Counted from the stretch's first letter, positions 7,713-17,235 are shown. The stretch: DNA of 64,000 nt from SSF53 sp036170535 (GCA_036170535.1 JAVHPJ010000175.1:32917-96916); one strand, 5' to 3'. Program-made: numbers and translations. Notes: generated by a model from the letters alone, not told the origin.

Positions 7713-9989
7713 ATGTCGTCCGAGGCGCTTTACACCGAAAAGGAAATCACTGTCGAAGACGCGCTTGAGCACGGGCTCAGCGCCGATGAGTTTGAAAAAA
7801 TTTGCGCGTTTCTTGGCGGCCGGCGACCCACGGCCACGGAACTTGGCATTTACTCCGGACTCTGGTCGGAGCATTGTTCTTACAAAAATTCCATACTGCA
7901 ACTCAAAACCCTGCCCACCGAGTCGCCGCGCGTCGTAAGCAAGGCGGGGGAAGAGAACGCCGGCGCGCTTGACATCGGCGATGGGCTTGCAGTCGTCTTC
8001 AAGATTGAAAGCCACAATCATCCCACAGCGGTCGAACCTTACCAGGGCGCGGCGACGGGCGTGGGCGGAATCATGCGCGACATTTTCACAATGGGCGCGC
8101 GACCGATTTGTTCCCTCAACTCGTTGCGTTTTGGACCGCCCGATCAAGCTCGCAATCGCTATCTCTTAACCCGTGCAGTTAAAGGCATTGGCGACTACGG
8201 TAACTGTCTGGGCGTTCCGGTATTGGGCGGCGAAACCTTTTTTGCTCCGCCGTTTTCGCGCAATTGCCTGGTAAATGCCATGACGGTCGGCGTGGTTAAG
8301 CGCGGCGAAATGGCCTTTGCCCGATCGGCGGGCGAGGGCAATCCAGTTTTTATAGTCGGCGCAAGCACGGGCCGCGACGGCATCCACGGCGCCTCGTTCG
8401 CCAGTCGCGATTTAACCGAAGAAAGTGAAAAGAAGCGCAGCGCGGTGCAGGTAGGCGACCCGTTCATGGAAAAGCTGCTGCTGGAAGCGACCCTTGAACT
8501 CATCGCATCCGACGCGATCATCGGCATCCAGGATATGGGCGCCGCCGGTCTTTCGTGCGCTTCGAGCGAAATGTCGGCGAAGGGCGGCATGGGCATGGAG
8601 CTGGATCTCGACCGGGTGCCGCTGCGCGAGGCGGACATGAACGCCTACGAAATCATGCTGTCCGAGTCGCAAGAGCGCATGCTGGTCGTCGTCAAGGCCG
8701 GCCGCGAAAATGAAGTACTGGGCATCTTTCGCAAGTGGGAACTAAATGCGCGTGAAATTGGCCGTGTTACCGGCGACGGTAACCTGCGCGTCCGGCGCAG
8801 CGGCAGGCTCTGCTCAAATATTCCGGCCGACTCTCTGGTGCTCGGCGGCGGCGCGCCGCGCTATCTGCGCGACCAAAAGCGCCCGGCGTATCTGGACGCG
8901 GTGCGTGAGTGGAATGTCGCCGCGCTCCCTTCATCTGCCGACCTTGCGGCGGATTTTCTGCAGTTGCTGGCTTCGCCGAACATTTGCTCGCGCCGGCCGA
9001 TTTATGAACAATACGACTCCGAAGTGGGCCTCGCGCGCGCAGTCGGGCCGGGCGGCGACGGCGGACTGGCGCGCGTGCCGGATACCAACAAAGGCGTCGC
9101 AGTCTCCACCGATTGCAACTCGCGCTATTGTTATCTCGATCCGTTTCAGGGAACCGCTCAAGCTGTGGCGGAAGGCGCGCGCAATGTGGCCGCGACCGGC
9201 GCGCGTCCCATCGGCATTACGAATTGTCTGAATTTTGGCAATCCGCTGATTCCCGAAAATTATTACATCTTCGCCGAATGCATTCGCGGCATGCGCGAAG
9301 CCTGTCTGGCCTTTGAGATTCCGGTGACCGGCGGCAACGTCTCCTTTTATAACGAAAGCGAAGACGGACCGGTTTATCCGACTCCCACTATCGGTATGGT
9401 GGGACTTCTGGAAGACTTGAGTCGCGCGCTCCAACCTTTTGTGCGGGGACCGGATCAGAGCGTGTTTCTGGCGGGCCGCTTTCGTCCGGCGTTTGGCGGC
9501 AGCGAACACTTGTTTCTGAAACTCGGCGAAGCGAACGGCGCTATTCCTGAACTCGATCTTGCTCATGAACGACGACTGATCGAGTTTCTGGCGTCCGGCT
9601 GTGAAAGCCGTCTGTTTACGGCTGCGCATGATCTTTCGCTCGGCGGCCTCGCCGTCGGGTTGTTCCGTTTTCTATATGATCCGCATGCGCAGCGCATTGC
9701 CGGCTTCGATTGGGACCCTGGCGCAACTGCGACGCTCCGGCGATCGGTCGGATTCGAGCGCGACGATTTGTTGATGTTCGGCGAAACAAACGGGTGCGCG
9801 TTGGTCGCCTGCACGCCGGGCGAAGAAGCGGCGCTTGCTCGCCACGCTGCGCAGTCCGGTCTGGATTGCGTGCGTCTGGGCCGCTCGACGGCCGGCGGCG
9901 AATTGAATCTGGGGCTGTTTCAGGCGGACGGGCCGCGGGCGGTCCAGGCTTTTGAAGGCGGCCTGAAGGCTGTTTTCGGGATTGAATAG
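7713..9989 (+). CDS. purL: Phosphoribosylformylglycinamidine synthase subunit PurL
   Basis: A 758-residue small-type PurL, the synthetase subunit that makes FGAM from FGAR, ATP and ammonia in purine biosynthesis and works with PurQ and PurS. It has the conserved G-L-W-S-E-H-C-S-Y-K segment, E-S-H-N-H-P and the duplicated AIRS-like halves. The ORF is open upstream to 7482, but family alignment favours the ATG at 7713. purQ and purS are not adjacent. The stop codon TAG is part of a copy of the dispersed ATAGTTCCGAC motif. Confidence 0.95.
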   Translation: MSSEALYTEKEITVEDALEHGLSADEFEKICAFLGGRRPTATELGIYSGLWSEHCSYKNSILQLKTLPTESPRVVSKAGEENAGALDIGDGLAVVFKIESHNHPTAVEPYQGAATGVGGIMRDIFTMGARPICSLNSLRFGPPDQARNRYLLTRAVKGIGDYGNCLGVPVLGGETFFAPPFSRNCLVNAMTVGVVKRGEMAFARSAGEGNPVFIVGASTGRDGIHGASFASRDLTEESEKKRSAVQVGDPFMEKLLLEATLELIASDAIIGIQDMGAAGLSCASSEMSAKGGMGMELDLDRVPLREADMNAYEIMLSESQERMLVVVKAGRENEVLGIFRKWELNAREIGRVTGDGNLRVRRSGRLCSNIPADSLVLGGGAPRYLRDQKRPAYLDAVREWNVAALPSSADLAADFLQLLASPNICSRRPIYEQYDSEVGLARAVGPGGDGGLARVPDTNKGVAVSTDCNSRYCYLDPFQGTAQAVAEGARNVAATGARPIGITNCLNFGNPLIPENYYIFAECIRGMREACLAFEIPVTGGNVSFYNESEDGPVYPTPTIGMVGLLEDLSRALQPFVRGPDQSVFLAGRFRPAFGGSEHLFLKLGEANGAIPELDLAHERRLIEFLASGCESRLFTAAHDLSLGGLAVGLFRFLYDPHAQRIAGFDWDPGATATLRRSVGFERDDLLMFGETNGCALVACTPGEEAALARHAAQSGLDCVRLGRSTAGGELNLGLFQADGPRAVQAFEGGLKAVFGIE

Positions 9990-9996
9990 TTCCGAC
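9986..9996 (+). repeat. Dispersed 11-mer ATAGTTCCGAC, copy overlapping purL stop
   Basis: Exact copy on the plus strand. Its TAG supplies the purL stop codon. Confidence 0.9.
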
Positions 9997-10005
9997 AGGA
10001 GCGGC

Positions 10006-10019
10006 GGGCGCCGGCGCCC
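10006..10019. terminator. GC-rich palindrome after purL
   Basis: A perfect 14-base palindrome, GGGCGCCGGCGCCC, lies in the 33-base gap between the convergent purL and diguanylate cyclase genes. It has no T-tract, so a role in termination is only plausible. Confidence 0.35.
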
Positions 10020-10022
10020 GGC

Positions 10023-11027
10023 CTAACTCAGAGCGATCTGAATTGCATTTTTGCCGCCCTGCTTGGCTCGATAGAGGGCGCGGTCGGCCTCAAGCATCAG
10101 TGTGGCGGCTGTATCCGCATGCCGGGGCATTTCGGCGACCCCGCCGCTCACAGTAATCGCGCCGGCTTTGAAACTGACATTGCGCAGCATATCAATGAAG
10201 CGGCGGCATACGCTCAGGGTCTGTTCGGCGTTCGTCTCCGGCAGGATAACCACGAATTCTTCGCCTCCATAACGACAGGCCACGTCCTCCTGGCGAAACG
10301 CCTTTTTCATCAGGTCCGCGACAATGCGCATGACTTCGTCGCCTGCGGCGTGTCCGTATACGTCGTTATATTTCTTGAAATCGTCTATGTCGAGGATCAG
10401 CAACGAAAGCGTGTGATGATGACGCAGGGCGCGATTGGCTTCGCGGTGAAGCGCGCGCTCCAGATACCGGCGATTATATAACCCGGTCAGTTCGTCCTCA
10501 AACGAATGGCGCAGCACCTCGTCGAACAGGCTGATCTCGATAATTTTCGGATTTTTGAGTATGCGATTTTGATGGACGAAGTAGTCGAGCAGCGCCACGC
10601 GAAAGCCGACGCGCCGGCCCAGAGCCTCGCTCATCATTTCGGCGTGGTCCAGAATGTTGCGCCAGTGGCCGTAGGCCTCTTCCGGCGTAAAATCGTAGTG
10701 CACGAGCACGTGAAACAAATCAACGTAGAAGTTTTCGTTGGAATTCCGGCGCAGGTGCTCCAGCGTTTCGACTATCGCCGTTTCGTTCGGGCCGTCTTCG
10801 GCAAGGGCCAGCTTAATGCGTTCCTGGAGGCTTTCTTCGCCGTCCTGAAGTTGGCGAATGCGCTCGTGCAGAGACGCAATTTCGTGGCGGGAGAGCTCGT
10901 TAACCGTTTCGTGCGCGCGAATCGCCTGATTCGCTTCCAGAAGTTCGTTACGACTGAAACTGGTCAGTTTTTCATACGCCTCAATGATGCGGCGCAGGCG
11001 TTCGATTTCTTTGTCCGGTTCGAGCAT
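10023..11027 (-). CDS. GGDEF diguanylate cyclase
   Basis: A 334-residue soluble protein with no membrane segment. Residues 1-90 form a long charged coiled coil, and a helical region without a recognised sensory fold follows. A GGDEF domain spans about 175-334. The active site reads G-G-E-E-F (254-258), a functional variant, with D-I-D-D-F-K-K-Y-N-D upstream. An R-Q-E-D I-site lies exactly five residues before it, so the enzyme should make cyclic di-GMP from two GTP and be product-inhibited. The coiled coil suggests dimer-controlled activity. Convergent with purL. Confidence 0.93.
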   Translation of the reverse strand: MLEPDKEIERLRRIIEAYEKLTSFSRNELLEANQAIRAHETVNELSRHEIASLHERIRQLQDGEESLQERIKLALAEDGPNETAIVETLEHLRRNSNENFYVDLFHVLVHYDFTPEEAYGHWRNILDHAEMMSEALGRRVGFRVALLDYFVHQNRILKNPKIIEISLFDEVLRHSFEDELTGLYNRRYLERALHREANRALRHHHTLSLLILDIDDFKKYNDVYGHAAGDEVMRIVADLMKKAFRQEDVACRYGGEEFVVILPETNAEQTLSVCRRFIDMLRNVSFKAGAITVSGGVAEMPRHADTAATLMLEADRALYRAKQGGKNAIQIALS

Positions 11028-11102
11028 CGAGAGACAGAGGCTCTGCGTGCGCGTCCGGAATTTCCACTAAAATTTCGACCCGGCCGGCGAATCGTGCGAA
11101 AA

Positions 11103-11270
11103 TCAGCGATTGTTTAAACGTAGCACGAGAGTAACTTTGCCATCCTCGTCGGTGGCCAGTTCAAAACCTTCTTTAAGAAGACTCTTCTTGAGGCGGTAGA
11201 AAGCGAGATTTACGACTTTGCCGTCCGTCTCTTCGCGCGCCGCCGTAGAGGGCGTATCTGCTGCGTTCAC
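11103..11270 (-). CDS. Small hypothetical protein downstream of GTPase
   Basis: A short reading frame of about 55 residues, starting at a GTG at 11270 and ending at a TGA at 11103. It has a protein-like composition: a basic helix F-Y-R-L-K-K-S-L-L-K-E-G-F-E-L followed by a strand-like D-G-K-V-T-L-V-L-R-L. It lies 97 bases after the GTPase stop on the same strand. The frame stays open further upstream, but I found no better start, and the ribosome-binding site is poor (GAGAGG abuts the GTG). The start is therefore uncertain and the function unknown. Confidence 0.4.
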   Translation of the reverse strand: MNAADTPSTAAREETDGKVVNLAFYRLKKSLLKEGFELATDEDGKVTLVLRLNNR

Positions 11271-11367
11271 CCTCTCAGTATCGGGATCGACCGATGCGAG
11301 AATTGAAGCGCAGTTGATGAAAAGCGCCTCCGGCGGGACGGTCCGGCCGACGCCCCGCGACCACGCC

Positions 11368-12645
11368 TCAGTCGGCGTCCGCGCGATCTGGATTTTTCCA
11401 GCCGTTGTCTTTCTGAAAGCTTTCGGGTCGGCGGACTTCTCCGGCGAAAAAATACGCCTCGGCCGCCTTTCCGAGCCCGTAGGTGCTGGATCCGGCCATT
11501 GCGCCGGCGGCGGCCCAGCCGCCGAAGGGCAGGATTTTCAAGAGCTGCTGGGTTGCGTAGCGCACGCCGCCTGCGGCCAGCAGATTGACGCCGATTGCCG
11601 AGAGATATTCCTGCGCTGTTTCGCGACTGACCGGCCGGCAGGACAGGCCGCCGATTACGGAGATCATGAGCACCTGGAGCGGGGCGAGAATCAAAAAGTC
11701 CGAGAGGGGGATCGGCGAGGCGCCAATTCCGGAAGCTATTACAGAGAAGCGTTTGATCAGGCTGGAACTTATGCGGCGCAGTTGTTCGCGCCGCCGGAGT
11801 GCCTGGTAAAAATCGAGCAGAGCCGCCTGGGGCAAGCGTTGGCCAATATAGTCGGCCAACGCGTCGACGTTCCAGAGTTCGCCGGGCAAAGAACAGACCG
11901 GCAGCACCGCCGGGCGACTCCGATCCGCCGCAACCAGACCGCGAAAGGGCACGTTCTGATCGAGCGGAGTGAAGCTGCCGCGCAAAACGTCGCCGCTCAT
12001 GTACTGCAATGCTTCATGGATCAGCGCCGCTTTCCGTGCGTTCGATTCCGGCGGCCAGTCGCGCGGATTGCCGAGAGTGTCGGCCTTGTTGATTACGACG
12101 ACGACCGGCGTTTCGAGGCCCGACTCGCTTTGCAGCTCTGCGTGCAATCTCTGAAAGAGCTCCAGATCCGGCGCAAGGTTTCGAATCTCCGGAGCGCTGA
12201 TTACGTGCAGAATCACGTCTGGCTTGTATTTGAGCAAATCGGCGCGCAAAGCCCGCGTTGCATCGGCGTCGACCGCTCCATCCGGTCGCGTGCTTTCGAA
12301 TATGCCGCGCGAGTCAATGACCTGCCACGCGGAAAACTGCTCCTCAAAAGTGATCAGGTAAGGCGTCGAATCGGCCGTCGTCGGTTTGATGTCGCCGACC
12401 TCTGCGATGTCTTTCCCCGCCAGGGCGTTTATGAGCGAGGACTTGCCGTGACCGGAGCGTCCCGCCAGAAATAACACGGGCGGTCGACTCTCCGTGATGA
12501 GTTTGCGGATCTCGTCAAGCGCCGGTCCCATAACCGAACGTTGTAGAAAATTGCGCGCCTCGGTCGGCAATGCCCCGGCGAGACTTTGAAAGAGTTCATC
12601 AATTGAGTTTATGAGTTCGCGTGTGCGGTTCTTGTCGATGGCCAT
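11368..12645 (-). CDS. Era/YcjF-like GTPase with DUF697-like membrane region
   Basis: A 425-residue TRAFAC-class GTPase. Its G1/Walker A is G-R-S-G-H-G-K-S (62-69), G3 is D-S-R-G (111-114) and G4 is N-K-A-D (186-189). The C-terminal part (about 300-400) is hydrophobic and glycine/alanine-rich, as in DUF697/YcjF-type proteins that associate with the membrane. The cellular role of this group is poorly known. No partner gene is evident beyond the small ORF downstream, and the TPR lipoprotein gene lies upstream on the same strand, 67 bases away. Confidence 0.8.
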   Translation of the reverse strand: MAIDKNRTRELINSIDELFQSLAGALPTEARNFLQRSVMGPALDEIRKLITESRPPVLFLAGRSGHGKSSLINALAGKDIAEVGDIKPTTADSTPYLITFEEQFSAWQVIDSRGIFESTRPDGAVDADATRALRADLLKYKPDVILHVISAPEIRNLAPDLELFQRLHAELQSESGLETPVVVVINKADTLGNPRDWPPESNARKAALIHEALQYMSGDVLRGSFTPLDQNVPFRGLVAADRSRPAVLPVCSLPGELWNVDALADYIGQRLPQAALLDFYQALRRREQLRRISSSLIKRFSVIASGIGASPIPLSDFLILAPLQVLMISVIGGLSCRPVSRETAQEYLSAIGVNLLAAGGVRYATQQLLKILPFGGWAAAGAMAGSSTYGLGKAAEAYFFAGEVRRPESFQKDNGWKNPDRADAD

Positions 12646-12712
12646 TCATTCGCCTGCTTGTGTTGAATCGGAAATTGAGAAACGGAGTCTTTCGCTTTCC
12701 GTTCGGGGCGCT

Positions 12713-13642
12713 TCATTGCGCGGCCGTCAGGCTTTCGGCGAGGGCGCGCACCGCCGGGTTTTCGCGTACGCGCGCAAAATTTGGATCATGTAGCGTCAAG
12801 ATTCCGGCCGCTCGTCGCATAGCCAGTATGCGCGCCTTCTCGCCGGCGCCGGCATTGGCCTGGCGGGCCTCAAGGGTCGCGATGAAATCTTTCAAACGCG
12901 CCGCGTAAGCGCTCGCGTCGCCGCGGCCGGCGGCGTTCAGGGCTTGCTCCCACGCGAGCGTCGTCGCATTCCGGGCCGGCGCGGCGCCGTTGCGCAAGAA
13001 GAACTCCATGTCCCAGAGCGAGGCGAATTCATGGTTCCGCGCCCGGTACGCGAGCGCCGCCGCCCCGGCATTTTCCGGATTTTTTCGCAGGCGGGCGAGC
13101 AGGGTCGCATAGGCGGGATTTTGTCCGAGGCAGTCCCGGAAAAATGGCTGCTCAAGGACGTCCCGATAGACTGGTCCGTCGGAACTATGCGTTGGCGTAT
13201 CGCTCAGGGCGGCGAGAGCCTCCAACGCGCGGGGCGCGTCGGAACTATTACAGGCCGCGATGGCCTGCGCCAGGCGTTGCTGGTAGCCCGAGGGCAGACG
13301 GTTCGGATCGATCGACATACGCTGCACGGCAGCCGCGTAGATGGGATTGGGGCTCAGGCTCGCGGCTTCGCGGTAAGCCTCAAGGGCTTCGGCGCGGCGG
13401 GCTTCCAGTTCCAGAACGGCCCCGAGATTATAGCAACTCAGATCGCGACTGGCGCCGCTGCGGTCACAGGCTCGCCGCAGCAGCTGGATGGCCGCCTCCG
13501 GGTCCCGGGGGGCGCGAAAATACAGCGAAACGGCCTCGTCGTAGATATCGTAGTGGGGCCGTCGATCAAGCGCTCCCTGACAGGCGTAAAGCAGCAGCCC
13601 CGGACCAAAAAAAATGGACAGGAAAGCGGCTGCCCGCTGCAT
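12713..13642 (-). CDS. TPR-type lipoprotein
   Basis: A 309-residue protein with a signal peptide ending in L-Y-A-C (C21, lipobox-like), followed by helical repeats. Residues about 40-120 contain tetratricopeptide-like units (A-I-Q-L-L-R-R-A-C-D; Y-N-L-G-A-V-L-E-L; A-L-E-A-Y-R-E-A). It is presumably a periplasm-facing scaffold. The ORF extends up to 13765, but that would overlap the start of the divergent protease gene, so I placed the start at the ATG at 13642. Two exact copies of the dispersed 11-mer lie inside it exactly 60 bases apart, both read as (H/N)-S-S-D. Confidence 0.7.
   Translation of the reverse strand: MQRAAAFLSIFFGPGLLLYACQGALDRRPHYDIYDEAVSLYFRAPRDPEAAIQLLRRACDRSGASRDLSCYNLGAVLELEARRAEALEAYREAASLSPNPIYAAAVQRMSIDPNRLPSGYQQRLAQAIAACNSSDAPRALEALAALSDTPTHSSDGPVYRDVLEQPFFRDCLGQNPAYATLLARLRKNPENAGAAALAYRARNHEFASLWDMEFFLRNGAAPARNATTLAWEQALNAAGRGDASAYAARLKDFIATLEARQANAGAGEKARILAMRRAAGILTLHDPNFARVRENPAVRALAESLTAAQ
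13178..13188 (-). repeat. Dispersed 11-mer, copy in TPR lipoprotein gene (H-S-S-D)
   Basis: Exact GTCGGAACTAT on the plus strand, in frame in the minus-strand gene as H-S-S-D. Confidence 0.9.
13238..13248 (-). repeat. Dispersed 11-mer, second copy in TPR lipoprotein gene (N-S-S-D)
   Basis: Exact copy exactly 60 bases from the previous one and in the same frame, read as N-S-S-D. Confidence 0.9.
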
Positions 13643-13697
13643 TCTACTGGCCGCTGCGACCCTCGGGCGCTCAGGCGAACTCTTTCCGAAAAACTCC

Positions 13698-15548
13698 ATG
13701 AAATCCTTCCGAATCCTGTCCCCGTTAGTCGCAGCGCTGATTCTCGGAGGTCTGGCCTTCTGCAAGAGCCCGGAAGAGCCTGCGGTTCCGCAGAATTTTG
13801 ATCAAGAGTCCTTTTTCAAGGTAATTTCCTACGCTGCTGAGAATTACATCGATCCGGGGCATATCGATCCGCAGCGCTCTTTTGTGGCCGCCGCGGACGC
13901 CGGTTTACGGACCTTGCCCTACAGTCTTTCGATGTTCCCGCGCGAGTTTTATGATCGCCGCATCGAGCTTTTGGGCGCCGAGCGCACAATTCCCGGACGG
14001 GCGATCGCCATCTCGCCAGACGACGGTTACGTGATTTTCATTCCGGACTACGAAAAATGGCGGGAAAAGGAGAAACGCCTCGAGGAACGCGAAGAAGCGC
14101 GCATTAAGTCGCTGACCGAGGCTGAGCGGCGGGCTGAGTTTCTTAAGTTGCGTGAGCGCGATGAGCGCATACGGAAAGTGTCCGACGAGTCCTGGGCGCG
14201 GCTTGCCTTTGGGCGGCCTGATTTTGAAAAGGTTATGGCTTGGGTCCGGGCCAATCTTCAAACTTATTCGACGCCGCCGCCGGGCGCGACAGCCGCCGAT
14301 CTGGAGATCTACGGCGAGAACGGATTCGGCATGAACTTCGTATTTTTTGCCGCCGCCAACGGCTATCTCGAGGCGATGGACCCGCACAGTGCGGTGATTG
14401 ACGAAGGTTCCTGGAATAAGATGCGCAACGAGGCGGAGGATTCCAGCTTCGAAGGAATTGGCGCGCTCCTGCGCGGCGGCGGGCGCGAAGACGTCATTGT
14501 CGAAACGCCGTTGCCGGGTTCTCCGGCGCTCCGCTCGGGGTTGCGCGCCGGAGATGTAATACTCAAGGTCGACGGCGATTCCATCGCGAGCCTGCCGCTG
14601 AGCGACGTGGTGCGTAAAATTCGCGGACCGCGTGAGACTCAAGTGACGCTCGAAATCCAGCGGGCCACGGAAATGCGCACGCTTTCCATAGATATTAAGC
14701 GCGATGTCATCAAACAGACCGCTGTGAGTTCTCAACTGATCACGGCTGCGGAATATGATGCAGCGCTTGTCGGGCGGCGCAACATTGGCTATATCAAGAT
14801 AGCCTCATTTCTGTATGCGCAGAAAAATACTTCGCGCTTAATTACCCAGGAGTATCGGACACTGATGGAGCGGTCCGGGGGAAAACTCGACGGACTGATA
14901 CTCGACCTGCGCGGCAACCCGGGCGGCTATCTGGAAGAGGCTGTGGACGTGGCGGGGCTGTTCCTGCCCAAAGGCACAGTGGTCGTCCGGGTGCGCGGGA
15001 AGGGCGCGGACGTAACCAGCCACACGACCAGTTCTGATCCTATTGTTCCGGCTGCGACGCCGATTGTGGTATTGATTAATGCAGGATCCGCTTCTGCGAG
15101 CGAGATCGTCGCGTCTGCTTTGATGGATCACAACCGGGCCCTCATGCTCGGCGAACGCAGTTTTGGCAAAGCGACCGTTCAGGGAATTCACCCCTTGCGC
15201 GGCGAGGCGCTGGTCAAGTTGACGACTGCGCGCTACTATGCGCCGCGCGGCTATACCATTCAGGTGTACGGCGTCAGTCCGGATATTGAACTGTCTGACG
15301 AACTGGACAATAGCTTCCCCCCGCGGTGGCGTGAAGAAAACATGTGGAAGCATCTGCCCGAACTGGAGGCGCGCAATGCGGACCCGGCGCGAGCCGCGTG
15401 GGCCGTTCGCCTCAAGGAGCTGGTCGGCGAGAACTCCGCCGCGGAGGCGTTTATTCAGCGTCATAAATCCGACGCCCTCAAACCCGATTTCATGTTGATT
15501 CGCGCCGCCCCGTTTCTGACGGCGCTGGAAAGGATTCCTGCGCCCTGA
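13698..15548 (+). CDS. S41 family C-terminal processing peptidase, lipoprotein
   Basis: A 616-residue CtpA/Prc-type serine protease. A signal peptide ending in L-A-F-C (C22) suggests lipid anchoring. A charged, helical insert (about 115-170) follows, then a PDZ domain (about 245-330) and the S41 core. The core has G-S-A-S-A-S-E-I-V and F-G-K-A-T-V-Q, giving a Ser/Lys dyad of about S466/K491. Such enzymes trim or degrade periplasmic proteins at their C-termini. The ORF is open from 13614, but the ATG at 13698 starts exactly at the signal peptide. It is divergent from the TPR lipoprotein gene, with 55 bases between starts. Confidence 0.9.
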   Translation: MKSFRILSPLVAALILGGLAFCKSPEEPAVPQNFDQESFFKVISYAAENYIDPGHIDPQRSFVAAADAGLRTLPYSLSMFPREFYDRRIELLGAERTIPGRAIAISPDDGYVIFIPDYEKWREKEKRLEEREEARIKSLTEAERRAEFLKLRERDERIRKVSDESWARLAFGRPDFEKVMAWVRANLQTYSTPPPGATAADLEIYGENGFGMNFVFFAAANGYLEAMDPHSAVIDEGSWNKMRNEAEDSSFEGIGALLRGGGREDVIVETPLPGSPALRSGLRAGDVILKVDGDSIASLPLSDVVRKIRGPRETQVTLEIQRATEMRTLSIDIKRDVIKQTAVSSQLITAAEYDAALVGRRNIGYIKIASFLYAQKNTSRLITQEYRTLMERSGGKLDGLILDLRGNPGGYLEEAVDVAGLFLPKGTVVVRVRGKGADVTSHTTSSDPIVPAATPIVVLINAGSASASEIVASALMDHNRALMLGERSFGKATVQGIHPLRGEALVKLTTARYYAPRGYTIQVYGVSPDIELSDELDNSFPPRWREENMWKHLPELEARNADPARAAWAVRLKELVGENSAAEAFIQRHKSDALKPDFMLIRAAPFLTALERIPAP

Positions 15549-15552
15549 GCGC

Positions 15553-15563
15553 ATAGTTCCGAC
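15553..15563 (+). repeat. Dispersed 11-mer between protease gene and nadB
   Basis: Exact copy starting four bases after the protease stop codon and 16 bases before the nadB start. Confidence 0.9.
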
Positions 15564-15579
15564 GTAAAGGAAGGCCAGA

Positions 15580-17235
15580 GTGGGGCGTCAGGAAGATGTT
15601 GATTTTCTCGTCCTGGGTTCAGGCGTTTCAGGATTATACCTCGCCTACCATCTGGCCGCTCTGGGGCGCGTTCTTATCCTGACGAAGGCCAAGGTCGAAG
15701 ACGCGAACACGTCCTGGGCTCAGGGCGGCATTGCGTCTGTCCTGCATAGTTCCGACAGCTTCGAAAAACATATCGCCGATACGCTTGAAGCGGGCGCCGG
15801 GCTCTGCGACGAAGAAGCCGTCCGCGTCCTCGTTACGGAGGGACCGCGCCATATTCGAAAACTGATGGAGTTAGGCGCGCGCTTTGAGCAGGATGCGGCC
15901 GGGGCGCTTCATCTTGGTCGCGAAGGCGGTCACAGCGAGAATCGAATTGTACATGCGGCGGATTTGACCGGGCGCGAGGTCGAACGGGCGCTGCTGGCAG
16001 CCTGCCGCGGCCGCAATATCGAAATTCGGGAATTTGTTTCGGCGGTCGAGTTGATAACTCGGTATCATCTCAAAGATTCTCCGGTCATAGGGAGAAATGT
16101 CGGAACTTCGACGGGAGATGCCGTTGCGACGCCGCCTGGCGAGCCGCGTTGCTTCGGCGCCTACGTTTATGATCGCCAGACCTGGGATATAACAGTGGTA
16201 CGCGCCCGAGCCACAATTCTGGCCACAGGCGGCGCAGGTCAGGTCTATCTACACAATACCAATCCGGATGTCGCCACGGGCGATGGCGTCGCCCTGGGCT
16301 TTCGGGCGGGCGCGGAAGTCGCCAATCTGGAATTCTATCAGTTCCATCCGACGGCTTTGTACAATCCGGGCGCCGAGCGGCCGTTTCTGATCTCGGAGGC
16401 GCTGCGTGGTTTTGGCGCGCGGCTTCTGGGCGCGGATACTGAACCGTTCATGCAAAAATATGATCCCCGCGAAGAGCTCGCTCCGCGTGATATTGTCGCC
16501 CGGGCCATCGATGCGGAGTTGAAACGGACGGGTGCGCGGCATGTTTGGCTCGATATCCGTCATCGGACTCGTGAAGAACTGCTCGAACACTTCCCGAATA
16601 TCTTTGCCCACTGCCTGGACATCAGCGTCGATATCTCGCGCGATCTAATACCGGTGGTGCCGGCCGCCCACTACATGTGCGGCGGCGTGCGGACGGATCT
16701 CTGGGGGCGCACCTGCATTGCGGGCCTGTACGCAGTGGGTGAAGCGGCCTGCACCGGAGTGCACGGCGGCAATCGCCTTGCTTCAAACAGCCTGCTGGAG
16801 GGACTGGTGTTTGGCGCGAGGATCGCCGAATCGCTGACGGGAGCGCCCGAGCCGGCCCAAATGCCGGATATCAAAGAATGGCAGAAGGAGGGCCTCGCTA
16901 ATGCGGAAGAGTGGATCCTCGTGCAGCATGATTTCGACGAGATCAAAAAAACGATGTGGGATTATGTCGGCATCGTCCGGTCGGAACTGCGTCTGAATCG
17001 CGCAATGCGGCGGATTCAACTTCTGAATCGAGAAATTGACGACTTCTATCGCCGCACGGTGATCCAGAATAAGATTCTGGAACTCCGCAATCTGGGTTTG
17101 GTCGCCCGACTGATCGTGGAGTCTGCTCTCGCGCGCGCCGAGAGCCGCGGATTGCATTTTATGACCGATTTCCCCGAGAATCGGTCGCCCTCCCGCCAGG
17201 ATACCGTGTTGCGGCGTGTGGGGCCCGAGATCTGA
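15580..17235 (+). CDS. nadB: L-aspartate oxidase
   Basis: A 551-residue FAD-dependent L-aspartate oxidase that converts L-aspartate to iminoaspartate, the first step of de novo NAD synthesis. It has the N-terminal dinucleotide fold L-G-S-G-V-S-G, the S-W-A-Q-G-G-I-A segment and the C-terminal H-G-G-N-R-L-A-S-N-S-L-L-E-G signature. The start is a GTG at 15580, supported by AAAGGAAGG six bases upstream. nadA and nadC are not adjacent. One exact copy of the dispersed 11-mer (15746-15756, read H-S-S-D) and one 9-base core (16099-16107, minus) lie inside. Confidence 0.95.
   Translation: MGRQEDVDFLVLGSGVSGLYLAYHLAALGRVLILTKAKVEDANTSWAQGGIASVLHSSDSFEKHIADTLEAGAGLCDEEAVRVLVTEGPRHIRKLMELGARFEQDAAGALHLGREGGHSENRIVHAADLTGREVERALLAACRGRNIEIREFVSAVELITRYHLKDSPVIGRNVGTSTGDAVATPPGEPRCFGAYVYDRQTWDITVVRARATILATGGAGQVYLHNTNPDVATGDGVALGFRAGAEVANLEFYQFHPTALYNPGAERPFLISEALRGFGARLLGADTEPFMQKYDPREELAPRDIVARAIDAELKRTGARHVWLDIRHRTREELLEHFPNIFAHCLDISVDISRDLIPVVPAAHYMCGGVRTDLWGRTCIAGLYAVGEAACTGVHGGNRLASNSLLEGLVFGARIAESLTGAPEPAQMPDIKEWQKEGLANAEEWILVQHDFDEIKKTMWDYVGIVRSELRLNRAMRRIQLLNREIDDFYRRTVIQNKILELRNLGLVARLIVESALARAESRGLHFMTDFPENRSPSRQDTVLRRVGPEI
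15746..15756 (+). repeat. Dispersed 11-mer inside nadB (H-S-S-D)
   Basis: Exact copy in frame as H-S-S-D, in a loop just after the conserved S-W-A-Q-G-G-I-A segment where NadB proteins vary. Confidence 0.9.

Noticed and set aside
11218..12474. 418-codon plus-strand frame
   Set aside because: Antisense to the GTPase gene, whose P-loop and NKxD motifs are unmistakable; composition of the plus frame is not protein-like.
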